From Burkholderiales bacterium (lineage in GTDB: Bacteria > Pseudomonadota > Gammaproteobacteria > Burkholderiales > UBA6910): a stretch of 64,000 nucleotides of DNA. How positions within the stretch are numbered: position 1 is the stretch's first letter; every line of letters starts with the position of its first letter. Shown in pieces: positions 36,544 to 46,158 of the stretch. The notes beneath the pieces are model-generated. The model worked only from the letters and a program-made list of their open reading frames with translations, had not been told where the DNA came from and made no database searches. Both the position numbers and the translations under genes were made by a program. The DNA is taken from positions 1,616,501 through 1,680,500 of the forward strand of contig BPKG01000001.1 in the NCBI GenBank assembly GCA_026005015.1, in the 5' to 3' direction.

Positions 36544-38361
36544 TCACCTGGGCTGCGGCTGCCGGGCGGAGGACTCCCAGGGCGCAGGCCCCCCTTCCCC
36601 CTTGGTCCCGAACACCTCGGACTTCCCGCCCCAGGAGAAGCCCCGGTCCAGCTTCTCCAGCCGCTCCCGGCTCTCCCCCAGCTCGCCGACCCATTCCTGG
36701 TCGCTCTTGATGATGGTGGGCTTGAGCAGGATCACCAGCTCCCGCTTGGTGGAACGCTGCTGGGTCTGGCGGAAGGCGGCGCCCAGGAACGGGATGTCGG
36801 ACAGGCCCGGCACCCCGGAGCGTTCCTCGGTCTGGGTCTGGGCCATGAGGCCGCCGATGGCCACGATCTGCCCGTCCTCCACCCGGACGATGCTGTCGGT
36901 CTCCCGGATCTGGCTGCGGGGCACGGGGATGCGGATGGTACCCAGGGTGCCCGAGAGATCGATTTGCCGCTCGATCTGCTGCACGTCGCTCACGGAAGGA
37001 TGGATGTGCAGGGTGATCATGTTGCGCTCGTCGATTTGGGGTGTAACGTCCAGGGCGATACCCGAGAAGAACGACTGCAGGGTCACGGTGGGCGTGGTGG
37101 TGGTGGCCGTGCCGGTGGTGGTGGTGGAGCTCACGTTAGTGACGAAAAGCTCGTCCTGACCCACCTTGAGCACCGCCTTCTGGTTGTTCAGGGTGGCGAT
37201 GCGGGGGCTGGAGAGCACGTGGACGTTGCCCTGGGTTTCCAGGAAGGACAGCAGGGCGGCGAAGCTGCCGGTCTGGAACGCCAGGCTGAAGAGGCCGCCC
37301 GCCGTCCCCGGACGGACGAGATCCACCCCGGGGAGGGCGCTCACGGCGGGATTCTGGATCGTGGTGACCCCAGTCACCGGGTCGGTGCTGAAGGTAGCGC
37401 CCGTGTTGAGGCTTCCGTTCGGGCGCAGGAGGGTTCCCGGGGCGAGTTGGCCCGCGGAGAGTCGGCCGTCGTTGGCCCGGAACGCCGCCCAGTTGATGCC
37501 GGCTTCATAGCCGTCGTTGAGTTCCACCTCCAGGATCTTCGCCTCCAGCACCACCTGGCGCTCCACGTTGAGCCGGGACGCCTTGAGGAACACCTCCACG
37601 TTCTTGAGCTCCTCCGGCATGGCGCGCACCACCACCACCCCCGACTGGGGGCTCACCACCACGCTGCGCCCCTCGCCGCTACCCACGATGGCGTTGAGGG
37701 CCGCGGTCAGCTCCTTCCAGAAATCGGACTCGGATCGGGTGGTGACCTCGCTGCTCTTGATCGCCGGGGCGGCCTGCCCGGGCAGAGTCACCGCCGTGGA
37801 CTGGGGCGTGAACAACGGCCCGGGGGCAACACCCTGGATCGCGCTGGAGCTGACGGTGGTCTCCGAGGCGCCCCGCCGTACCCCGGTGAGGTAGCCCACG
37901 CGAAACACCTTAGTTCGCACTGTGAGCGGGTGGATCACGATGCGGTTGCCCTCCAGGGTGTACTCGTAACCGTAAAGGTCCCGGATCGCGTCCAGAGCCT
38001 CCCGCACCGTGACGTCGCGCAGGTTCACCGTCAGGGTTCCCTTGACCTCGGGGTGAACGAGCATGTTGTAGCGGGTGCCCGAAACGATGGCCATGAACAC
38101 CTGGGCCGCCGGCGCGTTGGTCACCGCCAGGTCGAAGCGCGGTTCCTCCGGGGCCGGAATCGCCTTCGGCACTTCGATGGTGAGGGAGGGCAGCAGGGCC
38201 CGCTCCACCGCCTCCGGCGTAGCGGGCTTGGGCCGCTCCCCGGCGGCCCGCTTCAGCTCCTCCAGCATGACGTCATAGGTGGTGCCGTGCTTGGGCGGCG
38301 TGGTAGAGCACCCTCCCAGCAGCAGCGCCGCCGCGGCGAGCGTGGCTGCCAGCGCTCTCAT
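36544..38361 (-). CDS. mshL: Outer-membrane secretin MshL
   Basis: 605 residues from the ATG at 38361, overlapping the mshK stop by 4 bp. Lipoprotein signal with lipobox LLGGC near Cys19. It is followed by a secretin N-domain (VKGTLTVNLRDVTVREALDA) and the C-terminal secretin channel domain (VEDGQIVAIGGLMAQTQTEE; VPGLSDIPFLGAAFR; LVILLKPTII). A Thr-rich stretch (TTTTGTATTTTPTV) lies in the channel domain. It forms the pore through which the pilus leaves the cell. Confidence 0.95.
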   Translation of the reverse strand: MRALAATLAAAALLLGGCSTTPPKHGTTYDVMLEELKRAAGERPKPATPEAVERALLPSLTIEVPKAIPAPEEPRFDLAVTNAPAAQVFMAIVSGTRYNMLVHPEVKGTLTVNLRDVTVREALDAIRDLYGYEYTLEGNRIVIHPLTVRTKVFRVGYLTGVRRGASETTVSSSAIQGVAPGPLFTPQSTAVTLPGQAAPAIKSSEVTTRSESDFWKELTAALNAIVGSGEGRSVVVSPQSGVVVVRAMPEELKNVEVFLKASRLNVERQVVLEAKILEVELNDGYEAGINWAAFRANDGRLSAGQLAPGTLLRPNGSLNTGATFSTDPVTGVTTIQNPAVSALPGVDLVRPGTAGGLFSLAFQTGSFAALLSFLETQGNVHVLSSPRIATLNNQKAVLKVGQDELFVTNVSSTTTTGTATTTTPTVTLQSFFSGIALDVTPQIDERNMITLHIHPSVSDVQQIERQIDLSGTLGTIRIPVPRSQIRETDSIVRVEDGQIVAIGGLMAQTQTEERSGVPGLSDIPFLGAAFRQTQQRSTKRELVILLKPTIIKSDQEWVGELGESRERLEKLDRGFSWGGKSEVFGTKGEGGPAPWESSARQPQPR

Positions 38362-38795
38362 CGTTTCTCTCCCCCGATTTCCCCCCCCGGCCGGCTTCTG
38401 ACCGACCAACTGACCTCGGGGGCGCCTCCCCCCTTCTCCGCAAATCGCTTTTCCACTTCCGGGAAAAGCCGCAACTCGCGCCTTCCCTCCGGGCTCTGCA
38501 GGGTCACCGCGGCCTCGTCGATGGCCACGACCCGGGCGTCTCGGTAGCGGCCGCCCAAGGATACCCAGGTTCCGCTGATGAGGGCCGCCCGGCGCCCGGG
38601 GGAAACCAGCACCGACTGGAGCACCGGCGCCTCCGGGGCGCGGGCGTTCTCCGCCTCCCCCGCCGCAAGCGCCGCCGGCGGGCGGGTGGGATCGGGCAGC
38701 TCCTGGGCGCAAAGCTGGAGAGTCGGGCCCGCCGCCAGGAGAAAGGCGCCGACGCGCAGAAGGCGCATCATCCCTGGGCTCAGATCACCAGCCAT
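38358..38795 (-). CDS. mshK: MSHA biogenesis protein MshK (PilP-like)
   Basis: 145 residues with an N-terminal signal segment (RLLRVGAFLLAAGPTLQLCA) and the marker DPTRPPAAL. The C-terminal beta domain (LQSVLVSPGRRAALISG…) resembles PilP/GspC homology regions that link inner-membrane components to the secretin. GGAG lies upstream of the ATG at 38795; an ATG at 38771 is an alternative. It overlaps mshJ by 16 bp and mshL by 4 bp. Confidence 0.85.
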   Translation of the reverse strand: MAGDLSPGMMRLLRVGAFLLAAGPTLQLCAQELPDPTRPPAALAAGEAENARAPEAPVLQSVLVSPGRRAALISGTWVSLGGRYRDARVVAIDEAAVTLQSPEGRRELRLFPEVEKRFAEKGGGAPEVSWSVRSRPGGEIGGEKR

Positions 38796-39475
38796 GTCCG
38801 CTCCATGCTCAAGGTGTACACCGTGAGGGTCAGGGTGCTCACCGGGTACTTATCCACCGCAAGCTGCAGACGCCCCCAATACATGCGCCACGGCAGCCGC
38901 TCCAGTTCGGTCACGTAGCGCAGCAGGTCCGAGTAGCTGCCCCGCACCGAGATTTCCACCCCGTGCCGGTACAGCCGCTGGGGACCTTCGCCGCCCTGGG
39001 CCTGGAGGCGCAGCGGGTTTTCCGCTGTCCCCTGGGCCGGATTGGGATCGGCGAGGTCGACTGGAGGCAAGGTCGTCAAGGAAACGAGCTGCAAGCCCCG
39101 ATTTCTCTCCAGCACTTCCCGCAGCAGCCGGGCGATGCGTTCGGCGGGCACCAGGTGGGATTGCCGGTTCTGCAGGGAGGCCTCGAGGGTCTCAAGCTCT
39201 CGCTTCAGGGCAATTAGCCGCTGCCGGTTCGAACGATCTGGGTCGGCCGCCTCCCCTCGGGCGAGGACCTCGATCTTCCGCTGGATATCCTCAATCTCCC
39301 GGGTGTGGGACTGAAGGCGCTGGGCAAGCTGGCGGTTTTGCGCCATGACCGGCTCCAGCAAGACCAGGTAAAAGAGGAATACCATCGCCCCGAGCAGGGC
39401 GACCAGCACGTACAGGCGTTCCCGCTGGGGCAAGGCGTCGATGCGCGCCGCTAAGGCTTGCCATCGAGCCCTCAT
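38780..39475 (-). CDS. mshJ: MSHA biogenesis protein MshJ (PilO-like)
   Basis: 231 residues. One membrane helix (~22–43, LYVLVALLGAMVFLFYLVLL) is followed by a coiled coil (QNRQLAQRLQSHTREIEDIQRKIEVL) and a small ferredoxin-like domain (YRHGVEISVRGSYSDLLRYVTELE), the PilO layout. It forms the inner-membrane alignment complex with the PilN-like protein. It overlaps the preceding gene by 4 bp. Confidence 0.88.
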   Translation of the reverse strand: MRARWQALAARIDALPQRERLYVLVALLGAMVFLFYLVLLEPVMAQNRQLAQRLQSHTREIEDIQRKIEVLARGEAADPDRSNRQRLIALKRELETLEASLQNRQSHLVPAERIARLLREVLERNRGLQLVSLTTLPPVDLADPNPAQGTAENPLRLQAQGGEGPQRLYRHGVEISVRGSYSDLLRYVTELERLPWRMYWGRLQLAVDKYPVSTLTLTVYTLSMERTWLVI

Positions 39476-40119
39476 CGCCCTACCTCCTTAATCGGCGCCT
39501 TCGAGCTCAGCTCGAAGGCGAGGAACCGGACCGTGGCGTCACGTCCCGCCGGGCTGCCGGCCGCCTCGGGCTTGGGCGCCTGAATCTCAAGCGCTTCGAA
39601 GCTCCGCCCGCGCATGGCCGGCTCGGCGTTGAGCCGCTCCAGGTAGAGAGGCAGAAGCTTGGGCTCCAGCACATGCCCGCGGATCACCAGCTCCGTGCCT
39701 GCCCCGGAAACGACGAATCCGGTGAGCCAGAGCCCGTCGATCGCCTGGCGCGCAAGGGCCCGCATGTATTCGGAATAGCCCTCGGCGTCGCCCAGATCCC
39801 GGCCCTCCAGGGTCTGCTCGAGTGCCTGGTACTGCCTGAGCCGAGCTTCCGCCGCCTTCAGCTCTTCCTCCAGCAGCTTGCTCGTCCCCCCCGGCGCCGA
39901 GCGCTCGGAGAGCTGCTGCAGCCGGCCGCGCTCGGCGGCAAGGGCCTGCTCGGCCCGGTCGGCAGCCTGGGCGAGCCGCGCCTGCTCCATTCGCAGGTAG
40001 CCGTACAGGGCGGTGCCCGCGAGCAGCAGGAGCCCCAGCGCCCGCAGCATGAAAGCCGCGGAGAAGGGCTTGCGCCGGGGCGCAAGGAGCTCGGGCTTGA
40101 GCAGGTTGATCTGCTTCAT
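39472..40119 (-). CDS. PilN-like protein of the MSHA complex (MshI2)
   Basis: 215 residues. The N terminus MKQINLLKPELLAPRR is the PilN signature (INLL motif) that binds the PilM-like actin fold. One membrane helix (~23–42) precedes a coiled-coil and a periplasmic PilN domain (GLWLTGFVVSGAGTELVIRG). In Vibrio msh clusters this role is played by a second MshI-like gene. It overlaps mshI by 4 bp and mshJ by 4 bp. Confidence 0.85.
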   Translation of the reverse strand: MKQINLLKPELLAPRRKPFSAAFMLRALGLLLLAGTALYGYLRMEQARLAQAADRAEQALAAERGRLQQLSERSAPGGTSKLLEEELKAAEARLRQYQALEQTLEGRDLGDAEGYSEYMRALARQAIDGLWLTGFVVSGAGTELVIRGHVLEPKLLPLYLERLNAEPAMRGRSFEALEIQAPKPEAAGSPAGRDATVRFLAFELSSKAPIKEVGR

Positions 40120-41063
40120 GCGTGTCCCACCTCATCCCGCAGGGCCGCGCCCAGGACGTGGAAATGGGCGCACTGCTCGGCAGGATCGGCCAGCTCGGGG
40201 ACCGCGGAGAAGTCCATGAGCTGCGCCAGGTCCAGGGTCGTCACCGGAATGCCCAGGCTCTCCGCCAGGAATTCCCGCAAGCCCACGGGGGCGGGCAGGG
40301 GGCCGAGCAAGAGCTTGTCCAGGGCAATGAAAGGAAGCTGGCGGTCCACGTGATCCAGGGAACGCTGCAGCTCCAGGGCGACCCGCTCCCGATGCTGCCG
40401 GGCGCGTGCCTCGTCCGCATCCTGGAGCTCCCCCAGGGTCACTTCAAGGCGCCGACTGAGGTACAGGTCGCCGCCTTGGGTGATGGTGAAGAGCCCCCCG
40501 CTGCCGTCGAAGGCGAGAAGGGCGACGGCGCCCGCGGGCTCATGGAGGGTCGCCAGATTGCGCTGGGCCATCTCGGGGATGTCTATCACTTGGAGAGGCA
40601 CCTTCGCCGCCCTGAGCCGCAGCGCCCGCTCCTTAAGCAGCGGCATACGAGCGGCGACAGCGTACACCGCCTTGCCCCGGCCGGGGGCGCCCCGGGGGGG
40701 GATCTCCAGCACCTCCACCGTGGCCTCCTCGACCGGATAGTCGAGGAGATCCTTGACCCGCCAGCGGATAGCGGCCCCCAGTTCTTCCGCGGGCACGTTG
40801 GGTGCCTCCACCAGGAGCATCTGATACTCGCCCGGCTCCAGCAACAGGGTGCAGGTCCAGCGACGAAGCTGGGCCTCTTTGCACACCCGTTCCAGGGAGG
40901 CCCCATTCCCGTCCAGCGGAAAACCGTCACAGCCAAAGACGACCGGCCGATGACCGCCGGCGGGACGGGTCACCTGCACCAGTTGCAGGCCCGATGGACT
41001 CACGAAGCGCAACGCCGCCCACCCTTGCGTCCGACCGTTTCGGTTGAAAAATCCGCCAATCAT
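40116..41063 (-). CDS. mshI: MSHA biogenesis protein MshI (PilM-like)
   Basis: 315 residues from the ATG at 41063 (MIGGFFNRNGRTQGW). It has the actin-like PilM/GspL cytoplasmic fold with recognisable blocks (AIRWRVKDLLDYPVEEATVE near residue 95; VALLAFDGSGGLFTI near 180). It lacks a membrane helix and should bind the INLL motif of the next protein. It follows the 128-bp AT-rich gap after mshQ and could have its own promoter there, though I could not identify one. Confidence 0.87.
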   Translation of the reverse strand: MIGGFFNRNGRTQGWAALRFVSPSGLQLVQVTRPAGGHRPVVFGCDGFPLDGNGASLERVCKEAQLRRWTCTLLLEPGEYQMLLVEAPNVPAEELGAAIRWRVKDLLDYPVEEATVEVLEIPPRGAPGRGKAVYAVAARMPLLKERALRLRAAKVPLQVIDIPEMAQRNLATLHEPAGAVALLAFDGSGGLFTITQGGDLYLSRRLEVTLGELQDADEARARQHRERVALELQRSLDHVDRQLPFIALDKLLLGPLPAPVGLREFLAESLGIPVTTLDLAQLMDFSAVPELADPAEQCAHFHVLGAALRDEVGHA

Positions 41064-41191
41064 CTGTCTATGATAACTGTGCACTTAAAAATAAATCAAT
41101 AACTCATTGTTGCTTTGTGATTTTTTCCTGCCGGTCGCGCTGCATTGCAAAATTTCACAATTCCAGCCCCGCCTTTTCCCATTTCGCCCTC

Positions 41192-44100
41192 TTAGTAGAT
41201 CTCCCGCAGGTCGATGAGCCGCGCGCCAGCCTTGTACTGGCCGAAGCTCCCGCGGGCGGCCGGATCGTCGTCGTAGGCCGTGCTGGCGTTGGCATCGGGG
41301 TTCGCCCCATCGTCCCAGCGGCCGCGCAGGTAGGTCTTCCCTTCGGCGTTGAGATCGACGCGCAACAGCACGCTCCCGGAGTTGCCGGCGCCGGGCCTGG
41401 TGAGCTTGAGATTTCCCACGCCGCCGGAGAAAACAAGGGTGGGCGCGGGCGCCACGCTGGTCTCGCCGGCGTTCAAGTTCCCTTGATAGCCGGAGAGCAA
41501 CACGTGGGCAGCGGCAAGCCGCGTGCAGCCGTCGTCGGCGTTGGTGACGAAGCCGACCCCGTTCCAGTGCTCGACCCGGATCGGGATGGGTAGATCCAAG
41601 AGCTCCGAGCCGTAGGCGTTGGCGAGCCGCAGCCGGCCGAACCGCACCCGGGTCTGCCCGAGCTTCACGTGGTCGTTGCCGCCCGCCCCGTCCACGTCCA
41701 GGTCGAGATCCGCCGGCCGCAGGGCGGTGCCGTCGCTGTCCTGGGGGGCAATGCCCAGCTCGAAGACTTCGAAAGGCCCGTCCGGGTTGTCTGGGCTTGC
41801 CCGGCGCAGCGCCAACCGCGCACTGACCGTCGCCTCTCCCGCCACGAAACTGCCGCTCACGCTGCCGAGATCGAGGCGTGGGGTGAGGTTGACCGCGCCG
41901 TCCCGGGCGCCGAAGCCGAGGGAAGCGGGCGAGCCTACGGGATCCAGCTTGGCGTAGCCGCTGGCGGTGGTGTAGTTCTGGGTCACCGCGCCCGCCGCGT
42001 TTTTCGCCGAGAGCTTGAAACCCGCCTCCATGGCCTCGTTCATGTAGGTGAAGTTGGAGGCCACACTGCAGCCTGCCGCGATCCGGTTGGTGAGGCTAGC
42101 GTTGGTCACCGTGAAGTACTTGGGACGGAAGCGCCCGACGTAGCCGCCCGTGGGGCCGCTGCCGTCCAGCCCGCTATTGCCGGTGACCTGAAGGCCGGCC
42201 ACCAGATAGTCGGACGCAGCCGCCGCGAAGAACGCGTTGCCCGCCTCGGTGTAGCACCAATCGGACAAGGTGGCCGCCCCCCCGGACCAGGCGGCGGCCG
42301 GCGCTGTGGCTGTAGCCGAGCATCCCGCGCCCCGCGCCACCGCCCCCAAAGCCATTCCCGGCAAGTTGGCGGAGACGCTCACGACCACGTCCGCGGCGAA
42401 GTTGGGCGTCAAGCCGTTGTCGGTGATGTCGGCGCCCGGGAGGGGACGGCCCGTGCCGTCGTCTTCGGCGGCTGCCCACCGGTAGGCCGCGACGGTCATG
42501 ACGAATGGATCGCCGGCGGCCGCCAGCACGGGGCTCGCCGGGCTCGTGCCGTGCTGGATGGAAGTGGCGGCATTGACCCCGCGAAAAGCAAGCCCGAAGG
42601 GGCGAGTAGCGAAGGCGTTGCTCGCTCCTTGTACGTAGGCACCCGATGGGGGCGGCGGCAAGGCCCGGCGGAACTGCAGCCGGATCTCTCCCGCGTCGGC
42701 ATAACTGAAGCTAAAGGGTGCCTCGGCGTTGGCCGTCGTGAAGCGGAAGTTGACGCTGGCTGGATACCCTCCGTTGGGCACGAAGGAAGCGGTGTTGCCG
42801 CTCGATGCGGCGGTGGCGAGGGTGACCGGCTGAGTGCAGAGGGCGGGGTTCACGCAAACCGCGCCCACTTCGATCGCCACCTCGGATCCGCTCGGAAATA
42901 GGCTCACGCAGGCACCGGTTTCGGTGTCGGTGCGGATCGCCTGGAGATAGAGCGCCTGGGCGCCCACCCCCACGTTGGAAGGTTTTCCGGCGATCTGGGT
43001 GCCGATCGCCAGCGGCGCGTTGGCGCCGTTGCTCACCCGCAACGCCGACTCCACGAAGGCGATGGCCGGATCCTCCGTTCCACTCTCGGTAACGCCCGCG
43101 TTGTCAAGAAGGTTGACCGAAAGGGTGCTAACCGTGGTCAGTCGCAACCGCACCGTGAAGCTCGATTCGTTTCCCGGCCACACGTAGGCGGCCACGCCGT
43201 TGTTGGCTCCCGAAGGACTCCAGGCGCCGCTGCCGGACACCAACGTGGGCTGCCATACCCCGGTGCCGCTGGAGGTGGAAAGGGCGAGCACCCGCCCCGC
43301 CGGGGGGCTGACCGGTGCATGGGCGGCATCGTGCCCGCGGATGGTGACCTCGGCGTAATCGCAGGTCGCCACCGAGGTGTTGAGGGCGCTCACCGCGTAG
43401 TGGTGAAGGGTGATCGCCGGCCGCAGGGCGAGCATATGGGTCGCGCCGGTATCCGGCGCCGGCGGATTGGCCAGAGTGGCGGTCCGCGTACCCGTCGCCC
43501 CCGCCGCCGAGCGCGGCTCGTAATTCATCTCCAGGGCAAGGCCAAGGTCGTCAGGAACGGGCAGCGAAGCGATATCCACCGCCTCGGTCATGCCGGCGGG
43601 GGCCGTCCAGATGCCCGAGGAGTTCACAGTATGGCTGCTCACCAGCATGGTCTCGGCGATGGCCCCGGTATCGATACTGGGCGCCGTATGGTTAGAGGAG
43701 AAGCCCGTCGCCTGTCCCGCCTCGGCGACCAGGGGATTCGCCGTGTCCACACCGGAAAAGCTCAGGATGCCGCCCACGGCCCCGGCGTGGACCGGGGTGC
43801 CGCCGATCACCCAGGTATAGCTCGCCGGCTCCGCGTTTCCTGCGACCCGCCGATAGACGTAGAGCCGATTGCCGAATCCCCCCGTGCCGCCGCCGGTGGC
43901 CTGATCGACGGTGCTCACGAGCGTCCAACCGCCGGGCGGGTTGACTGTCACCGTGCACGCGCCGAGGATCAAGCTGCTGCAGGGACGAACCGCGATGCTG
44001 GCGACCATGACGTCGTTTGCCTGGGTGCCGGCGGGCACCGGGATCACGAGCTTGAGCCCCGCCGGCCGCAGCGCGAAGACCGTGCCGTGGTTAGGGTCCG

Positions 44101-44812
44101 CGCCCCGGGTCTTAGTCACCGTATAAGGGCCTGCCGTCCCGGGCGAGGCCTGCGCAGCGTAGTAGAGCCCGATGGCGACATCGTTGCCGGTGCCAGTCCG
44201 GGAGCTGTAGGCCTGGGTAAACCCCAGTAGTACGCCGAAATCGCTGTCGTCAGTCGTGTGCGCTGTGACCACCAGCATGGCGCCGGGATAGTCCGTCGTC
44301 TCGGTCCCCGTAGTCACCGTGTTGGCGTTTTGATAGGACCAGTTCGACGCTGCGAGCGGAGCGGTCATGAAGGGCTGCTGCGTATCCACGCCCGTAAAGC
44401 GGGAAATACGCGCGGCGAGCACGTTACAGGTACCGGATTGGGTAATGGTGTTGGGATCGCCGCCCGTGGCGATGCGCCAGTAGATCGCCGAGGTGAGGTT
44501 AGAAACGGGGTTTTGCTGGAAAAGTAGGTTCCAGCCCGGCATGGAGAGGGTGGGCGAAGCGCCCGAGGCGACGACCGCGATCAGCAGGTCTCCCGCCGCC
44601 GTGCCGGTCGGCAGCGTGGGAGAGATCGAGCCGCAGTTTCCCCGCACGGCGAAAGTTCCCTGTCCGCCATATGTGATCGTGGAGGCTGCGGGAATGGAAG
44701 CGGAACTCGAGGCGCGAAACGCGATTCCCGCCTGCGCCCATCCGGGCAGCAGGCAGGCGAGCAGCATCCCTGCCGCCCATTTCTGCCATCGAGGAAAAGG
44801 CAAGCCCGTCAT
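41192..44812 (-). CDS. mshQ: MshQ-like large surface protein with DUF6701-type C-terminal region
   Basis: 1206 residues from the ATG at 44812, overlapping the mshP stop by 4 bp. Signal peptide MTGLPFPRWQKWAAGMLLAC…AQA. The N-terminal ~400 residues hold two copies of a ~180-residue beta-rich unit, each with a GTxAxDxxxA start and an (F)(S/T)GVDTxxP marker; a middle region is Ala/Gly/Thr-rich. The C-terminal ~600 residues resemble the domain of MshQ and related proteins (FELGIAPQDSDGTALRPADL; KYFTVTNASLTNR). It is probably secreted and linked to the pilus, perhaps as a tip adhesin. The length is close to Vibrio MshQ. Confidence 0.85.
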   Translation of the reverse strand: MTGLPFPRWQKWAAGMLLACLLPGWAQAGIAFRASSSASIPAASTITYGGQGTFAVRGNCGSISPTLPTGTAAGDLLIAVVASGASPTLSMPGWNLLFQQNPVSNLTSAIYWRIATGGDPNTITQSGTCNVLAARISRFTGVDTQQPFMTAPLAASNWSYQNANTVTTGTETTDYPGAMLVVTAHTTDDSDFGVLLGFTQAYSSRTGTGNDVAIGLYYAAQASPGTAGPYTVTKTRGADPNHGTVFALRPAGLKLVIPVPAGTQANDVMVASIAVRPCSSLILGACTVTVNPPGGWTLVSTVDQATGGGTGGFGNRLYVYRRVAGNAEPASYTWVIGGTPVHAGAVGGILSFSGVDTANPLVAEAGQATGFSSNHTAPSIDTGAIAETMLVSSHTVNSSGIWTAPAGMTEAVDIASLPVPDDLGLALEMNYEPRSAAGATGTRTATLANPPAPDTGATHMLALRPAITLHHYAVSALNTSVATCDYAEVTIRGHDAAHAPVSPPAGRVLALSTSSGTGVWQPTLVSGSGAWSPSGANNGVAAYVWPGNESSFTVRLRLTTVSTLSVNLLDNAGVTESGTEDPAIAFVESALRVSNGANAPLAIGTQIAGKPSNVGVGAQALYLQAIRTDTETGACVSLFPSGSEVAIEVGAVCVNPALCTQPVTLATAASSGNTASFVPNGGYPASVNFRFTTANAEAPFSFSYADAGEIRLQFRRALPPPPSGAYVQGASNAFATRPFGLAFRGVNAATSIQHGTSPASPVLAAAGDPFVMTVAAYRWAAAEDDGTGRPLPGADITDNGLTPNFAADVVVSVSANLPGMALGAVARGAGCSATATAPAAAWSGGAATLSDWCYTEAGNAFFAAAASDYLVAGLQVTGNSGLDGSGPTGGYVGRFRPKYFTVTNASLTNRIAAGCSVASNFTYMNEAMEAGFKLSAKNAAGAVTQNYTTASGYAKLDPVGSPASLGFGARDGAVNLTPRLDLGSVSGSFVAGEATVSARLALRRASPDNPDGPFEVFELGIAPQDSDGTALRPADLDLDVDGAGGNDHVKLGQTRVRFGRLRLANAYGSELLDLPIPIRVEHWNGVGFVTNADDGCTRLAAAHVLLSGYQGNLNAGETSVAPAPTLVFSGGVGNLKLTRPGAGNSGSVLLRVDLNAEGKTYLRGRWDDGANPDANASTAYDDDPAARGSFGQYKAGARLIDLREIY

Positions 44813-45288
44813 GGCGCGATGGTCCCCTGCACCCGCCGCTCCACGTAACGGGCGCCAGGGTCGGCGCTGGTGTTGGGACACGCCCCCGCCATGGGGTTGT
44901 TGCAGGCCGTAGAGACAAGGCGGAAGACGCTGAAGGGATTAGGCGTGTGCCCCGTTTCGTCGGCGGGAAACCCACTGCATTCGACGGTGACAGTGAACGC
45001 CGAAAGGGTCCCCCCGAAAGAGAGGTTCTGCGGGCTCGCCGGGCAGGCGCTGCCTCCTTGCGCCACCAGCACCTGGTACATCCCCCACTCGATTCCCGCT
45101 CGGGCGGCGCGCAAGGCCCGGGAGCCCTGAAGGTCCAGGCCGCTCGCCGCCTGTTGCAGGCCGAAGACGCTCATGAGGGCGGCCCCCAGCAGCGCCAGCA
45201 CCACCACCAGGAACAGGGCGGTGACGGTGCTGAAGCCGCGCCCCGAGCGGCTTCGAAGAGCCCGTAGGGGGCGGCGGTCAGGGGACAT
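44809..45288 (-). CDS. mshP: MSHA pilin-like protein MshP
   Basis: 159 residues from the ATG at 45288 (start at 45306 possible). A basic leader is followed by GFSTVTALFLVVVLALLGAA, which is the PilX/MshP type of N-terminal helix. It lacks the usual Glu5 (GFSTVTA), as expected for this non-canonical pilin. C-terminal Cys pairs are present. It starts inside the end of mshO and overlaps mshQ by 4 bp. Confidence 0.86.
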   Translation of the reverse strand: MSPDRRPLRALRSRSGRGFSTVTALFLVVVLALLGAALMSVFGLQQAASGLDLQGSRALRAARAGIEWGMYQVLVAQGGSACPASPQNLSFGGTLSAFTVTVECSGFPADETGHTPNPFSVFRLVSTACNNPMAGACPNTSADPGARYVERRVQGTIAP

Positions 45289-46087
45289 TGGCCACGTGGA
45301 CGGCATGGTAGAGGGTCACCGATTCGCCCAGCCGGGTGAGGGTCAATCCCAGGGTCACCAAGCCGGCCCTGACATTGGCGATGGAAGCGTTGTAGGTCAC
45401 GAAGCAATCCGTCACGTCCCTCACCAGGAGGGCCGGGGACGTGCCCGAAGGGGGCGTGGGCTGGGCCGCGGCGATGGGATAGTTCCAATAGCGCCGGATC
45501 ACCCCCGCCCCCGGGTCGCACTCGTAGGTCACGGGATAGGACACCACCTGGAAGCGGTGGGCCGGCGACTCCAGGGGAAACCGGAACGGATTGATGGCGA
45601 GGTTGTTGAGGGCCACGCCAGTGGGACTGGTAGCCGCGCTGACATTGTCCCCTGCGTAAGCGTCCGCCCCGGGAATTCCCAGGTTGTAGACGAGGATCAG
45701 GTTCTGCTCCCCAGGCGCCAGGGTGATGGGCGGGCCCAGCACGTCGAAGGAGCCATCCGGCGCGGAAAAGTCCAAGGGGTCGCCCGCGCCAGTGTGGTCC
45801 ACCTGGCCCCGGTAGCGGCCCCCGCCGCTCGTCTGCAGGAATTCCAGGTAGGTTTTCCCGCCCGTCGTGGCCACCCGCACGCTGTTGGGCGCCGCCCGGG
45901 CGACATCCCGGGCGATGCGCCGCAGAGCCGTGTCGGCCTGGTCGGTCAGCTCGGCCCGGCGCGTCGCGTCTGCATAGCCCGCAATCGGCACGCGAATGAA
46001 AAGCGCCGCCAGGGCAGCCACGATCCCGGTGACGGCGATGGCCACCACGGCCTCCACCAGGGTGAAGCCGCCTCGGCGGCCGTGCAT
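45278..46087 (-). CDS. mshO: MSHA minor pilin MshO
   Basis: 269 residues from the ATG at 46087, which gives a short basic prepilin leader MHGRRGG before FTLVEAVVAIAVTGIVAAL. An upstream ATG at 46159, coupled to the mshD stop as TGATG, would give an unusually long leader. Glu5 of the mature pilin is present. The C-terminal domain contains cysteines that probably form a loop. It follows mshD as in Vibrio. Confidence 0.87.
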   Translation of the reverse strand: MHGRRGGFTLVEAVVAIAVTGIVAALAALFIRVPIAGYADATRRAELTDQADTALRRIARDVARAAPNSVRVATTGGKTYLEFLQTSGGGRYRGQVDHTGAGDPLDFSAPDGSFDVLGPPITLAPGEQNLILVYNLGIPGADAYAGDNVSAATSPTGVALNNLAINPFRFPLESPAHRFQVVSYPVTYECDPGAGVIRRYWNYPIAAAQPTPPSGTSPALLVRDVTDCFVTYNASIANVRAGLVTLGLTLTRLGESVTLYHAVHVANVP

Positions 46088-46158
46088 GGCCACCCCGAAG
46101 AAAGCTGCGGCGTCCCTGTTCGACGCCGGTTTCCGCGGCGAGGCCAATCCTCTCCTCA

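Noticed and set aside
37080-37130. Short GTG/GTC-type repeats suggestive of a microsatellite
   Set aside because: They encode the Thr-rich loop of the MshL secretin and are part of its frame.
36463-38547. A 694-codon plus-strand frame opposite mshL
   Set aside because: Antisense shadow of the secretin gene with no domain resemblance.
40116-41192. A third sigma-54 promoter ahead of mshI
   Set aside because: The AT-rich gap at 41064–41191 has no GG/GC pair at −24/−12 spacing.
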